From: Marinifilum breve
Lineage (GTDB): Bacteria > Bacteroidota > Bacteroidia > Bacteroidales > Marinifilaceae
Direction: 5' to 3'
Assembly (NCBI RefSeq): GCF_003202155.1
Contig: NZ_QFLI01000013.1
Span: 81,366-145,365 of the forward strand
Length of the DNA stretch: 64,000 bases
Positions 51,995 through 61,023 of the stretch are shown here, in pieces (positions within the stretch are counted from its first letter, which is position 1; the number at the start of each line of letters is the position of its first letter). Made by a program: the position numbers and the translations under genes. The notes under the pieces were generated by a model, which worked only from the letters and a program-made list of their open reading frames with translations, did no database searches and was not told where the DNA came from.

Positions 51995-54352
51995 ATGAAA
52001 ACTCTTTCTTTCGCAGGATTACTCTGTATAATAGGCTTGTTAATATCTTGTTCATCTCAATCTTACGTTAACCGTGGAAATAAAATGTTGAAATCCGGCA
52101 GGTATTTCCATGCACAAGAAATGTATGAAAAGGCGTATAAAAAAGAGAAAGATAGAGAGCGAAAAGCTGAAATTGCATTTATGAATGCAAATTGTTTCGA
52201 TGAGATCAATCGACCTCGCAAAGCAGCATCATGGTATCGAAAAGCAATTATGAATAGGGATACTTTTGTGGATGCTGTGAAAAATTTGGGCTACGCAGAG
52301 TTGAAAAACTACAGACTTGAGGAAGCGGAAGAGAATTTTTGGGAATATTTGGATTTGAAACCGGAAGCAGAACAAACTGATGATGTAGCCAAAATTCTGA
52401 AAAGAGTTTCATATTGGGAAGAGTTTCCAGGAAGATACAAAGTTGAGGTCTTGAAAGAATTTAATTCTTCTTCTAGTGATTTTGCTCCAATATATATGGG
52501 ACAAGATACCAATGTGATTTTCTTTACATCAAATCGAAAATTAAAAGATAAGGTTAAAAAAGATGGTGTTACAGGTGAGTACTTTACAAACTTATTAGAG
52601 TCGCACTATTCAAATGAAGTTGTCCGAAAGTCAAGAAAGAAAAAAGGAAGAAAGGCCAAATCTAGAACCATAATTACGGATACTTACCAGTGGAGCAAGC
52701 CTTCCACCATTGGAGATACTATCAATTCAGATTGGAACGAAGGTGCAGCGTGTTTTAATTCAAGTGGAGATATTTTTTACTTCACCTCTTCACGAAAGGT
52801 AAATAAGGATAATCAAGGAACGAAAATTTTTGCTGTACAAAGGCAGAATGGAGAGTGGGGTAGAGTGGCTTTACAGGAGTTGGTTCCCGACTCTTTGTCT
52901 GTTGCGCACCCATCAATTTCTGCAGATGGAACAATTTTATATTTCGTTTCGGATATGCCAGGAGGATACGGGGGAAATGACATTTGGATGAGCAAAAAAA
53001 GTGGAAGCGGTTGGACTGAGCCACAAAACCTAGGTAAGCCAATTAATTCTGAAAAAGATGAATTGTTTCCACATATCCGTGACAACGGGAAACTTTATTT
53101 TGCCTCGGATCGAGATGGAGGAATAGGAGGATTGGATATTTATATGGCACAAAGAGCTGAAACTGGATTGTGGGAAGTTGAAAATATGAAATATCCAATC
53201 AATTCTACAGCCGATGATTTTGCAATTCATTTTCAGCCGAATAAGGAGAAGGGAATGTTCTCATCTTCGCGAAAGAAGGGAAACGATGACATCTATCGAT
53301 TTGATTATGTGCCTTTACAATTTACTTTCTTGGGACAAGTTGTCGATTCTGAGTCTAAAAACCCTGTAGAAAGAGCTAGTATCAATTTAGTATCATCTGA
53401 TGGAGAACAGTTGGATGTGAAATCAGATGATAAAGGGAACTTTCGATTTGAATTGAAACCTGATTTGGAATACATTGCTATGGTTTCGAAAGATGGTTAT
53501 CTGAATGGAAAAGAGCAGGTAAGCACTGTAGGAATTCAAGTTAGCAGAAACTTTAAATCGGTGATAGGATTAAAGGCAATAGAAAAACCAATTGAGTTGC
53601 CGAATATCTTCTACGATTTTGGAAAATGGAGTCTTCGAGAAGAATCGAAAGAAGCTCTTGATGGATTGGTTGAAACGCTAAATGATAATCCAAAAATTAC
53701 CATTGAATTGGGTTCGCATACCGATTTTGTTGGGAGTGAATCTACCAATAAGGATCTTTCTCAGAAAAGAGCACAATCGGTTGTTGACTATTTAATTGAA
53801 AATGGAATTTATTGGGATCGTTTGGTTGCACACGGATATGGAGAATCACAACCAAGAGTTGTGAGCAAGGAAATTGCCGATGAATATGATTTCTTATCGG
53901 AAGAAACCGTTCTTACCGAGAAAAATATTTGGCAGTTTACTTCTAAGCAAAAAGAGGTTGCCAACCAGTTGAACAGGAGAACCGAGTTTAAAGTTCTATC
54001 AACCGATTATGTGCCAGGACCTAATTCTAAAGTAAAACCAGGAAGTGATCCTAACCAGATCGGTAATACTTTAATTAAAGATTTGAATAAAGTAAAAGGT
54101 GTGTTTTATACCATTCAGATTGGTGCTTTTGGGAAGAAAACGGTTCCTGGAGTAATTCAAAACTTTAAAGTGGTTTTCAAAGCTCCGGTGAATCAATCTG
54201 CCGTTCGATATACCACCGGAATTTTCGATAGTTACAAAGAAGCAAAATTGGAATCGCAAAAGATCAATAAGAAAGGAATTAAAGCATTCGTAATCGCGTA
54301 CTATAAAGGGAAAAAGATTACCTTTGCCGAAGCTAAAAAATTGAAGGAGTAA
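51995..54352 (+). CDS. PorE-like OmpA-family lipoprotein with TPR, PD40, CarboxypepD-reg, OmpA and SPOR-like domains
   Basis: The 785-residue lipoprotein has a signal ending LLISCSSQS. TPR helices cover about 25-130. A PD40/WD40-like propeller spans about 160-440 (YFTSSRKVN, LYFVSDMPGGYGGNDIW, LYFASDRDGGIGGLDIY). A CarboxypepD-reg-like segment follows (about 445-525), then an OmpA C-terminal peptidoglycan-binding domain (about 540-650, NIFYDFGKWSLREES, IELGSHTDFVGSE, NKDLSQKRAQSVVDYL). The C-terminal 100 residues start YTIQIGAFGK and look like a SPOR domain. The first four parts match PorE of the type IX secretion system, and the SPOR-like tail is extra. It likely anchors an envelope complex to peptidoglycan. 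Confidence 0.88.
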   Translation: MKTLSFAGLLCIIGLLISCSSQSYVNRGNKMLKSGRYFHAQEMYEKAYKKEKDRERKAEIAFMNANCFDEINRPRKAASWYRKAIMNRDTFVDAVKNLGYAELKNYRLEEAEENFWEYLDLKPEAEQTDDVAKILKRVSYWEEFPGRYKVEVLKEFNSSSSDFAPIYMGQDTNVIFFTSNRKLKDKVKKDGVTGEYFTNLLESHYSNEVVRKSRKKKGRKAKSRTIITDTYQWSKPSTIGDTINSDWNEGAACFNSSGDIFYFTSSRKVNKDNQGTKIFAVQRQNGEWGRVALQELVPDSLSVAHPSISADGTILYFVSDMPGGYGGNDIWMSKKSGSGWTEPQNLGKPINSEKDELFPHIRDNGKLYFASDRDGGIGGLDIYMAQRAETGLWEVENMKYPINSTADDFAIHFQPNKEKGMFSSSRKKGNDDIYRFDYVPLQFTFLGQVVDSESKNPVERASINLVSSDGEQLDVKSDDKGNFRFELKPDLEYIAMVSKDGYLNGKEQVSTVGIQVSRNFKSVIGLKAIEKPIELPNIFYDFGKWSLREESKEALDGLVETLNDNPKITIELGSHTDFVGSESTNKDLSQKRAQSVVDYLIENGIYWDRLVAHGYGESQPRVVSKEIADEYDFLSEETVLTEKNIWQFTSKQKEVANQLNRRTEFKVLSTDYVPGPNSKVKPGSDPNQIGNTLIKDLNKVKGVFYTIQIGAFGKKTVPGVIQNFKVVFKAPVNQSAVRYTTGIFDSYKEAKLESQKINKKGIKAFVIAYYKGKKITFAEAKKLKE

Positions 54353-54380
54353 ATCCCTTTTATACTTTATCTAAACAACC

Positions 54381-55550
54381 ATGAGAAAAGACGAAAGATA
54401 CAATCTTAGAGGCGTTTCGGCTTCGAAGGAAGATGTACACAGTGCGATTAAAGATCTTGATAAAGGTCTATTTCCGAATGCCTTTTGTAAGGTAGTTCCT
54501 GATTACTTAACTGGTGACGATGAATATTGCAATATTATGCACGCCGATGGAGCAGGAACAAAATCATCATTGGCATATATGTATTGGAAGGAGACTGGTG
54601 ATATTTCCGTTTGGAAAGGTATTGCTCAGGATGCTTTAATTATGAATATTGATGATTTGCTTTGTGTAGGTGCAGTTGATAATATTCTTTTGTCGTCTAC
54701 CATTGGAAGAAATAAGAATTTGATTCCTGGAGAAGTAATTTCTGCAATTATTAATGGAACCGAAGAGCTACTTGCCGAATATGCCAAACTTGGTGTAAAT
54801 ATTCACTCAACAGGTGGCGAAACTGCTGATGTTGGTGATTTGGTAAGAACCATTATTGTTGACTCTACAGTTACTTGCCGAATGAAACGTGAAGATGTAA
54901 TTACAAATGAAAAAATTCAGGCTGGAGATGTAATTGTTGGTCTTTCTTCATCGGGTAAGGCAACATACGAGTCGGAGTACAATGGCGGTATGGGATCAAA
55001 CGGATTAACTTCTGCTCGTCATGATGTATTTTCGAAATATTTAGCAGAGAAATATCCTGAAAGTTTCGATAATGCTGTTCCGGAAGACTTGGTTTATTCG
55101 GGCAACTGTAAATTGACTGATTCTGTAGAAGGAGTTGATATTGATGCTGGGAAATTGGTATTGTCGGCAACCAGAACTTATGCTCCTATTGTCAAGAAAA
55201 TTTTAGATAAATATCGTTCACAAATTCATGGTATGATTCACTGTTCGGGTGGAGCTCAAACCAAAGTGATGAATTTTGTAGACAATTTACATGTGGTAAA
55301 AGACAACATGTTCGATGTACCACCATTATTCAAGCTAATTCACGAACAAAGTGGAACCGCTTGGGACGAAATGTACAAGGTTTTCAATATGGGACATAGA
55401 TATGAATTGTATGTTCCACAAGAAATTGCTGAAGATATCATCGCTATTTCAAAAGAGTTTAATGTAGATGCTCAAATTGTAGGAAGATGCGAAGCACACG
55501 AAGGCAAGAAATTAACAATCAAAAGCGAATTTGGAGAATTCGTTTACTAG
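54381..55550 (+). CDS. purM: Phosphoribosylformylglycinamidine cyclo-ligase (AIR synthetase)
   Basis: The 389-residue cytoplasmic purine-biosynthesis enzyme matches the longer Bacteroidota form. It has the AIRS-fold signatures HADGAGTKSSLAYMYW, AQDALIMNIDDLLCVGA, IHSTGGETADVGDL, VGLSSSGKATYE and the C-terminal GMIHCSGGAQTKV. It converts FGAM to AIR with ATP. The gene starts 28 bp after the OmpA-family gene but is functionally unrelated. A very strong hairpin follows its stop. Confidence 0.93.
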   Translation: MRKDERYNLRGVSASKEDVHSAIKDLDKGLFPNAFCKVVPDYLTGDDEYCNIMHADGAGTKSSLAYMYWKETGDISVWKGIAQDALIMNIDDLLCVGAVDNILLSSTIGRNKNLIPGEVISAIINGTEELLAEYAKLGVNIHSTGGETADVGDLVRTIIVDSTVTCRMKREDVITNEKIQAGDVIVGLSSSGKATYESEYNGGMGSNGLTSARHDVFSKYLAEKYPESFDNAVPEDLVYSGNCKLTDSVEGVDIDAGKLVLSATRTYAPIVKKILDKYRSQIHGMIHCSGGAQTKVMNFVDNLHVVKDNMFDVPPLFKLIHEQSGTAWDEMYKVFNMGHRYELYVPQEIAEDIIAISKEFNVDAQIVGRCEAHEGKKLTIKSEFGEFVY

Positions 55551-55600
55551 GGATGATCTTTAAAGATCCAAGTTTCAAACTTGTGATCTCATAAATACAT

Positions 55601-55642
55601 ATTAAAACCTGAACTTTTCATGTTAAAAGTTCAGGTTTTAAT
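55601..55642. terminator. Bidirectional hairpin after purM
   Basis: An 18-bp perfect stem (55601-55618 with 55625-55642) of ATTAAAACCTGAACTTTT and its complement has a 6-nt loop. It ends in TTTTAAT. It also forms the first unit of the following repeat array. Confidence 0.8.
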
Positions 55643-55980
55643 GTTTTAAGTTGAGGTTTAGATATTATTTCTTGAGCTTGCAACGTTAAAATATGAGCTG
55701 GCAACATTGAAAGATGAGGTTTTCACGTTCAAACTTCAATTTTCAATGAAAAATAGGTGTATTGTAATAGCGAAAGGATAGAGAAAAACCTTGAAAGCAT
55801 AGTGTTAAACATTACAAGGTCAGCTTTTAACGTTGAAACCTCAGGTGGCAAGGTTGAAACGTCATGTTTTAATATTGAAACATCATTCTTCAATGTTAAA
55901 AGTTCTGCTTTTAATCTTATTTATTGAGTTTTTGATATTAAAACTTCAGGTTTTAAGAGTGAATGTTCAGTTTTCATATA
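55621..55980. repeat. Degenerate 21-bp repeat array with quasi-palindromic units
   Basis: About 14 units share the form [GA]TTgAAAcTTCAggTTTtAA(t/c), mostly at exact 21-bp steps, in two runs (55621-55745 and about 55811-55980) separated by unrelated AT-rich sequence. Each unit is roughly self-complementary, with arms like GTTAAAAC/GTTTTAAC. In one frame the second run reads as heptapeptides such as VETSCFN, IETSFFN and VKSSAFN, but stops interrupt it, so coding is unlikely. The array lies between convergent genes. Confidence 0.75.
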
Positions 55981-56015
55981 TTAAATTAGAAGGGGTTGAC
56001 CTTCTGATGTTCTAA

Positions 56016-56048
56016 TAAAAAATACCACTCAAAGAGTTGAATGGCATT
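56016..56048 (-). terminator. Terminator of the small conserved gene
   Basis: On the minus strand AATGCCATTCAA pairs imperfectly with TTGAGTGGTATT and is followed by a T run. It begins 33 bp beyond the stop at 56081. Confidence 0.65.
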
Positions 56049-56080
56049 TTCTTATTGGTGTCTGTAATTGGATTGCAGAC

Positions 56081-56407
56081 TTAATCATTTATTTCGAAGC
56101 CCCATTCTTGAATTACTTTGGGCTCGTCGGGATAAACAGCAAGCAGCAAGTTTCTAATGCTGCGAATTTCACTTGAGATAAACTTTAAATCATTACTTTT
56201 TGAGCGATCAAAAGATTGTTTCTTAAAGCTTGGTTCTGAATCCAGATCTTTAAATTTTCTGATTTTTTTAGATTTTTCAACTAGGCGATCCATGTTAACA
56301 GCTCCATTCAAAAGACTCTTTTTCTTGTTGTATTCGTGTCTTTTGTTGATTTTTCCTAACAATCCCAATAATTGCTCTTCGTTCCGGGGTATTCTAACTT
56401 TAACCAT
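56081..56407 (-). CDS. Small charged conserved-looking protein of unknown function
   Basis: I start at the internal ATG (MVKVRIPRNEEQLLGLLGK), giving 108 residues. An ATG two codons upstream is possible. The protein is soluble and rich in Lys, Arg and Glu. A helical N-terminal part precedes a basic centre (KKIRKFKDLDSEPSFKKQS), and the C-terminus is more hydrophobic (IRNLLLAVYPDEPKVIQEWGFEIND). The EWGFEIND ending looks like a conserved tail, but I cannot name a family. It has its own terminator. It stands alone between purM and the DUF3857 gene. Confidence 0.6.
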   Translation of the reverse strand: MVKVRIPRNEEQLLGLLGKINKRHEYNKKKSLLNGAVNMDRLVEKSKKIRKFKDLDSEPSFKKQSFDRSKSNDLKFISSEIRSIRNLLLAVYPDEPKVIQEWGFEIND

Positions 56408-56669
56408 AAGCATTAGATTAGGCGGTGATAACTAATCGAATTAAAAATTCAAAATTTTGTTGTTACAGATAAAATTAGAAGTTGCAATTTGCCGTTTTTG
56501 CAAATTTTAAATCCTATAAAACCATTCTGGTTAGAGGGTATTCGGTTTTGTAAATAGTTTTATTGAATTCGTGCTTCTTCTCTATAAATAAAAATAGTTT
56601 TTGGCAATCAAAAAGTAAATAGGTAAAATCATTTTTTCTCTATTTAAAATCAAAATAAATTTAGAGATC

Positions 56670-58724
56670 TTATTGTTCTGCGATGTAACTGTTTTTTTTG
56701 AATACTAACATCTGTTTTTCTGTTGTTATTACTTGATTATAAAACTCTTTTAGAGTCTTATATTCGCTTGAGATAAATTGAGTTTGCTTAATGTTGAACT
56801 TCAAGTTGATTATAATTTTATTTCCACTTTGACTTATTCTATATAAATAGGATCCTCCCTGGTTTGGAAGTTTAATTAAGGCAGAGGATGGCTTTTCTTC
56901 TAACGAATAGTTTTTAGGTATTTCAAGTGCTAATAAATAATTAATAGAGATTGGATGTCCGAAATCTACCGGATAGTTTCGCTCTTCAAGTTTAAAAGGA
57001 TTTTCATTAGTTTGATACTTTATAATTGGATTTAAATAGATTAGCTCTCCTTGTTTGTTGGCGCTGTTTTCTGTGTTTATTTGATAGTTAACAAGTAATG
57101 GTTTACTTCGGTTGTTTATGTTATCATATTCCACACTATCAATATTCCAATCTTCGTAGTCTGACTTTAGTTTTTTTGTATAATTATCGATGTTATTAAT
57201 TATTTTTTTACGGAAGTTTATTGCTTCATAGTCATAAAAACCTTCCTTAATTTGCCCTTTAATAGTTCCCTTATCATCTAATTTAACGTTTGCTTTCATG
57301 CTTATTTTTGATCCTTTTTGTGGATCAAGGTTTACCCATTCTGAATGAGTGTCGCTAATTAATCTTCCTTTACCATTTAAACATCGAAACGGTAATAAGC
57401 CTATAGGCAAATAAGGGTCAGTTGCATCTAGTACATATTTTTGAGAATCGATATCCGCACATGCAACCACGTAGTTTAATTCGGTTATGCTTGGGTGAGA
57501 AGGGTGTATAATTCCATTTTGTCGAGTGCTTAGTACGATTGGATTTGTATTCACTCCTGCTTTACGGAGCATTGCGATTAATAACATATTTATTTCTGCA
57601 GAGTTACCAGATTTCTCTTTCCAAACGGTTCTTAAGTTTTTGTCACAAAATAATCTATTCTTTTTATTGAAACGAATGTTATTTTGCACGGCTTTATATA
57701 TGCATGCTATCTTTTCTTGTTTGTTTTCACAATTATTAATCAAATCTGGAATTATTTTATCAAGGAAGCTATTCCCTTTTATTATTTCACCAAAATTGGA
57801 ATGCTTTATTAATCTTTTGCATACAGAATTCCAATTCGTAGTGAATTCGTGTAATTTTCCATTCTCAATCTGGTAGGATTGTAGTTCAAATTCAATTCCA
57901 CTAAGATAATTTTCTAATGTTAGCATATAGGATTCTGATTTGAAGGCTGGAATGTTTTCTGCATTATACTTATATATGGTTGAACTAGGAGTTAGTACAA
58001 ATTCATGTTCAATTAATTTCGAACTACCAGGATTTTTATCCATTTCGGTGTATTTGTAGACAAATGATTCAGATTTACTCCCTTCATATATCGTGTTGAT
58101 ATTAAAATGTCCTTTGATTGTTTTTTGGTAATGGAAATATTCAGGAATTGAAGTTTGGTATTGAGAGTATACTACAGGTATATTATATTGGAATTGCCAA
58201 GATCTGAAATTGTGATAATAAGGGGATGCAATTGTGTATTTACAATCAATTACTGAACCGACTTGGATATTTGGCATTGCAAACTTTACGGTTTTCCAAT
58301 TAGGAGAAGTTTTTTCTGAGTATATCGATTTTTGATTTAATTTATCGGTTGTTATTTTCTCATTTAGACTAAAAGTTTTGGCCTTAATTTCTGTTATTTT
58401 TTCATCAACTCCATTAGAGGTATAAATAGGGATTTCAAAATTTGCATAGTTAAATCCTTCAGGCTTAAGTATTTTTATGCGGACGTGCCGTTCGAATATA
58501 CATAGAAAAGTGCTACTGCCACTTCTGAATTCAGTTTTAAAATAAGAATGTCCATTGTCATAAAGTACTACAGCTATTGCGCTGGTGTCTTTTTCGTAAA
58601 CTTTCATTTCTAATTCTTGCTTTGAAACCTTTCCGAACTTGACTTTAGTTTGACTAAGGGCAGGAGTGATCGTCAATTGCAAATTAATAAGCAATACAGC
58701 TAATAAAATAAATGGGGTTTTCAT
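56670..58724 (-). CDS. DUF3857 transglutaminase-like protein lacking catalytic residues
   Basis: The 684-residue protein has a signal peptide ending TPALSQ. An N-terminal DUF3857 domain (about 50-230, FERHVRIKILKPEGFNYANFEIP in part) is followed by a transglutaminase-like core at about 330-440 and a DUF3858-like C-terminal domain. The core reads EKSGNSAEINMLLIAMLRKAG where active enzymes have G-x-C at the nucleophile, and ELNYVVACAD where the catalytic histidine is expected. Only the aspartate (VLDATDP) remains. It is probably a periplasmic pseudoenzyme or binding protein. Function is unknown. Confidence 0.85.
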   Translation of the reverse strand: MKTPFILLAVLLINLQLTITPALSQTKVKFGKVSKQELEMKVYEKDTSAIAVVLYDNGHSYFKTEFRSGSSTFLCIFERHVRIKILKPEGFNYANFEIPIYTSNGVDEKITEIKAKTFSLNEKITTDKLNQKSIYSEKTSPNWKTVKFAMPNIQVGSVIDCKYTIASPYYHNFRSWQFQYNIPVVYSQYQTSIPEYFHYQKTIKGHFNINTIYEGSKSESFVYKYTEMDKNPGSSKLIEHEFVLTPSSTIYKYNAENIPAFKSESYMLTLENYLSGIEFELQSYQIENGKLHEFTTNWNSVCKRLIKHSNFGEIIKGNSFLDKIIPDLINNCENKQEKIACIYKAVQNNIRFNKKNRLFCDKNLRTVWKEKSGNSAEINMLLIAMLRKAGVNTNPIVLSTRQNGIIHPSHPSITELNYVVACADIDSQKYVLDATDPYLPIGLLPFRCLNGKGRLISDTHSEWVNLDPQKGSKISMKANVKLDDKGTIKGQIKEGFYDYEAINFRKKIINNIDNYTKKLKSDYEDWNIDSVEYDNINNRSKPLLVNYQINTENSANKQGELIYLNPIIKYQTNENPFKLEERNYPVDFGHPISINYLLALEIPKNYSLEEKPSSALIKLPNQGGSYLYRISQSGNKIIINLKFNIKQTQFISSEYKTLKEFYNQVITTEKQMLVFKKNSYIAEQ

Positions 58725-58896
58725 TTTGTATAGTTTTTAGGGGTGTGTAGATTTTATTGTAATTTAAAAATTTTTTAAGAAAGATAGAATCTTAATTAAA
58801 GGCTATGTAGAGGGGGCGTCAAATAAAATATTTAGGTAGAGTGTAGTTTAAATTCATCTAAAATTTAAAAGATTTAATTAATACGGTTTATTTTTC

Positions 58897-58904
58897 TAAT
58901 TTTG
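58897..58904 (+). promoter_or_regulatory. Promoter -7 box for prfA
   Basis: TAATTTTG matches TAnnTTTG and ends 23 bp before the prfA ATG. It overlaps the GTG that would otherwise extend the frame, so that upstream start is unlikely. Confidence 0.55.
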
Positions 58905-58927
58905 TGCAAAATTTAGAATATTGTAGC

Positions 58928-60013
58928 ATGAGCAATAATTTGATCCTAGATAAATTAGAGGGTGTCTTTATCAGATTTAAAGAGGTTGGTCAATTGATTA
59001 CCGACCCTGAGGTGATGGGAGACATGAAGCGCTTTGTAAAACTAAGCAAAGAGTATAAGGAATTGGAAGCAGTTACTGAGGCTGCAAAAGAATATAAAAA
59101 TGCCGTTGATACAATTGCTGAGTCGAAAGATATCATTGCAAATGAGTCTGATGAGGAATTGAGAGAAATGGCAAAAATGGAATTGGAAGATTTAGAAGTT
59201 AAGCTTCCGGATATGGAACAGAACATTAAATTGTTGTTGGTTCCTGCAGATCCAGAGGATTCTAAAAATGCAATTCTTGAAATTAGAGCTGGAACTGGTG
59301 GTGATGAGGCAAGTATTTTTGCTGGTGATTTGGCAAGAATGTATACCAAATACTGTGAAGCTAGAGGATGGAAAGTTTCTATTTCAAGCTTTAGTGAAGG
59401 TACATCAGGTGGTTACAAGGAAATTGTAATGAATGTGAATGGTGAAGGTGTTTACGGAGTTCTTAAATATGAGTCTGGAGTTCACCGCGTGCAGCGTGTT
59501 CCTCAAACCGAAACTCAAGGACGTGTTCATACCAGTGCTGCATCAGTAGCAGTATTGCCAGAAGCAGAAGAGTTTGATGTTGATATCAAAGAAAGTGATA
59601 TCCGTAAAGATACTTATTGTTCTTCTGGTCCAGGTGGACAGTCGGTAAATACAACCTATTCGGCAATTCGATTGACTCACATCCCTACAAATATTGTAGT
59701 AACTTGTCAGGATCAGAAATCGCAGTTGAAGAACTTGGCAAAGGCAATGGTAGAGCTTCGTTCACGTATTTATGCAATGGAGCATCAAAAATACTTGGAT
59801 GAAATTTCATCGAAACGTAAAACTATGGTTTCAACGGGTGACCGTTCGGCTAAGATTAGAACTTATAACTATCCGCAAGGACGTGTTACTGATCACCGTA
59901 TCAATCTTACGTTATATAATTTGTCGGCAGTTATGGATGGCGATGTTCAGGAAATTATCGACAAGCTTCAAATTGAAGAAAACGCAGAACGACTTAAAGA
60001 AAGTGGTTTATAA
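58928..60013 (+). CDS. prfA: Peptide chain release factor 1
   Basis: I use the ATG at 58928 ([19 protein letters not shown]), since a promoter box covers the upstream GTG. The 361-residue factor has normal length. The PCRF domain contains [19 protein letters not shown], and the peptidyl-tRNA hydrolysis motif appears as [20 protein letters not shown]. The [17 protein letters not shown] segment is the conserved RF1/RF2 core. The C-terminal [28 protein letters not shown] (quoted family region, residues about 299-326) favours RF1. It recognises UAA and UAG stops. Confidence 0.96.
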   Translation: MSNNLILDKLEGVFIRFKEVGQLITDPEVMGDMKRFVKLSKEYKELEAVTEAAKEYKNAVDTIAESKDIIANESDEELREMAKMELEDLEVKLPDMEQNIKLLLVPADPEDSKNAILEIRAGTGGDEASIFAGDLARMYTKYCEARGWKVSISSFSEGTSGGYKEIVMNVNGEGVYGVLKYESGVHRVQRVPQTETQGRVHTSAASVAVLPEAEEFDVDIKESDIRKDTYCSSGPGGQSVNTTYSAIRLTHIPTNIVVTCQDQKSQLKNLAKAMVELRSRIYAMEHQKYLDEISSKRKTMVSTGDRSAKIRTYNYPQGRVTDHRINLTLYNLSAVMDGDVQEIIDKLQIEENAERLKESGL

Positions 60014-60020
60014 AGATATT

Positions 60021-60048
60021 GGCAGTGGTTTTTCCACTGCCTTTTTTG
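60021..60048 (+). terminator. Terminator after prfA
   Basis: GGCAGTGG/CCACTGCC (8 bp) with a short T-rich loop is followed by six T, separating prfA from pyrF. Confidence 0.9.
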
Positions 60049-60084
60049 TGTAAAAATATTACTAAACAACCAATTTTATTCAAT

Positions 60085-60912
60085 ATGAATTATCAAGCAT
60101 TATTCGAGCAAATCAAAAAGAAGAAAAGTTTCCTATGTGTAGGTTTAGATAGCGATATCAAAAAAATCCCATCTCACCTATTGGATACAGAGGATCCGGT
60201 ATTTGAATTTAATAAGGAAATTGTTGATGCAACTGCGGAATTTACTGTTGCTTACAAGCCAAATATTGCTTTTTATGAGTGTCGAGGAGCTCAAGGATGG
60301 AATAGTCTTGAAAAAACAGTAAACTATATCAAAGAAAAATATCCAGAGATTTTCTTGATTGCTGATGCTAAAAGAGGAGATATTGGAAATACTTCAAAAA
60401 TGTATGCAAGTGCATTTTTAGAAAATATGCCATTCGATTCAATTACAGTTGCACCATACATGGGTGAGGATTCTGTAACTCCATTTCTGGAGTATGAAAA
60501 CAAATGGGTTATTCTTTTGGCTTTAACTTCGAACAAAGGAGCTTTCGATCTTCAGTTTTTCCAGGAAGGAGAACAAAAGTTGTTCGAGAAAGTTTTGGAA
60601 AAGTCTCAAGATTGGGGAACCAAAGAAAATATGATGTATGTTGTTGGAGCTACAAAAGCTGAGATGTTGGGTGGTATTAGAAAGATTGCTCCTGATCATT
60701 TCTTGTTGGTTCCAGGTGTTGGTGCTCAGGGAGGAAGTTTACAGGAAGTTGCAAAATATGGAATGAACGAATCGTGTGGATTGCTTGTGAACTCTTCAAG
60801 AGGAGTTATTTTTGCTGATACCTCCGAGAATTTTGCAAAAGTAGCTGGCGAAAAAGCCAAAGAGTTACAATTGGAAATGGAAGATTTATTGAAAGAAAAA
60901 TCAGTATTGTAG
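60085..60912 (+). CDS. pyrF: Orotidine 5'-phosphate decarboxylase
   Basis: I use the ATG at 60085 ([20 protein letters not shown]). The longer frame would include the prfA terminator. The 275-residue enzyme belongs to the longer (type 2) PyrF group. The catalytic motif [18 protein letters not shown], the phosphate-binding region [17 protein letters not shown] and the N-terminal CVGLDSD are present. It makes UMP from OMP in pyrimidine synthesis. It ends at a strong terminator. Confidence 0.95.
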   Translation: MNYQALFEQIKKKKSFLCVGLDSDIKKIPSHLLDTEDPVFEFNKEIVDATAEFTVAYKPNIAFYECRGAQGWNSLEKTVNYIKEKYPEIFLIADAKRGDIGNTSKMYASAFLENMPFDSITVAPYMGEDSVTPFLEYENKWVILLALTSNKGAFDLQFFQEGEQKLFEKVLEKSQDWGTKENMMYVVGATKAEMLGGIRKIAPDHFLLVPGVGAQGGSLQEVAKYGMNESCGLLVNSSRGVIFADTSENFAKVAGEKAKELQLEMEDLLKEKSVL

Positions 60913-60934
60913 TAAATACTCTTTTAAGATATTG

Positions 60935-60964
60935 AAGCGACGTTTGATTAAACGTCGCTTTTTT
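60935..60964 (+). terminator. Terminator after pyrF
   Basis: AAGCGACGTTT/AAACGTCGCTT (11-bp perfect stem, loop GATT) is followed by T residues. Confidence 0.92.
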
Positions 60965-61023
60965 ATTGTCTTTTATTGAGCGAATTGTTAAATTTCGAAT
61001 ACTTACTGTAAAAATATTATGGT

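Noticed and set aside
55621-55980. CRISPR array
   Set aside because: The 21-bp units are contiguous and diverged, with no unique spacers between identical repeats and no cas genes nearby.
55833-56015. 60-residue frame and VxTSxFN heptads in the 21-bp array
   Set aside because: Stops interrupt the heptad frame, and the 60-residue frame is a different phase of the same repeats. No signal of a gene.
60019-60084. N-terminal extension of PyrF
   Set aside because: The added codons lie in the prfA terminator hairpin and its T run. The ATG at 60085 starts at the conserved N-terminus.
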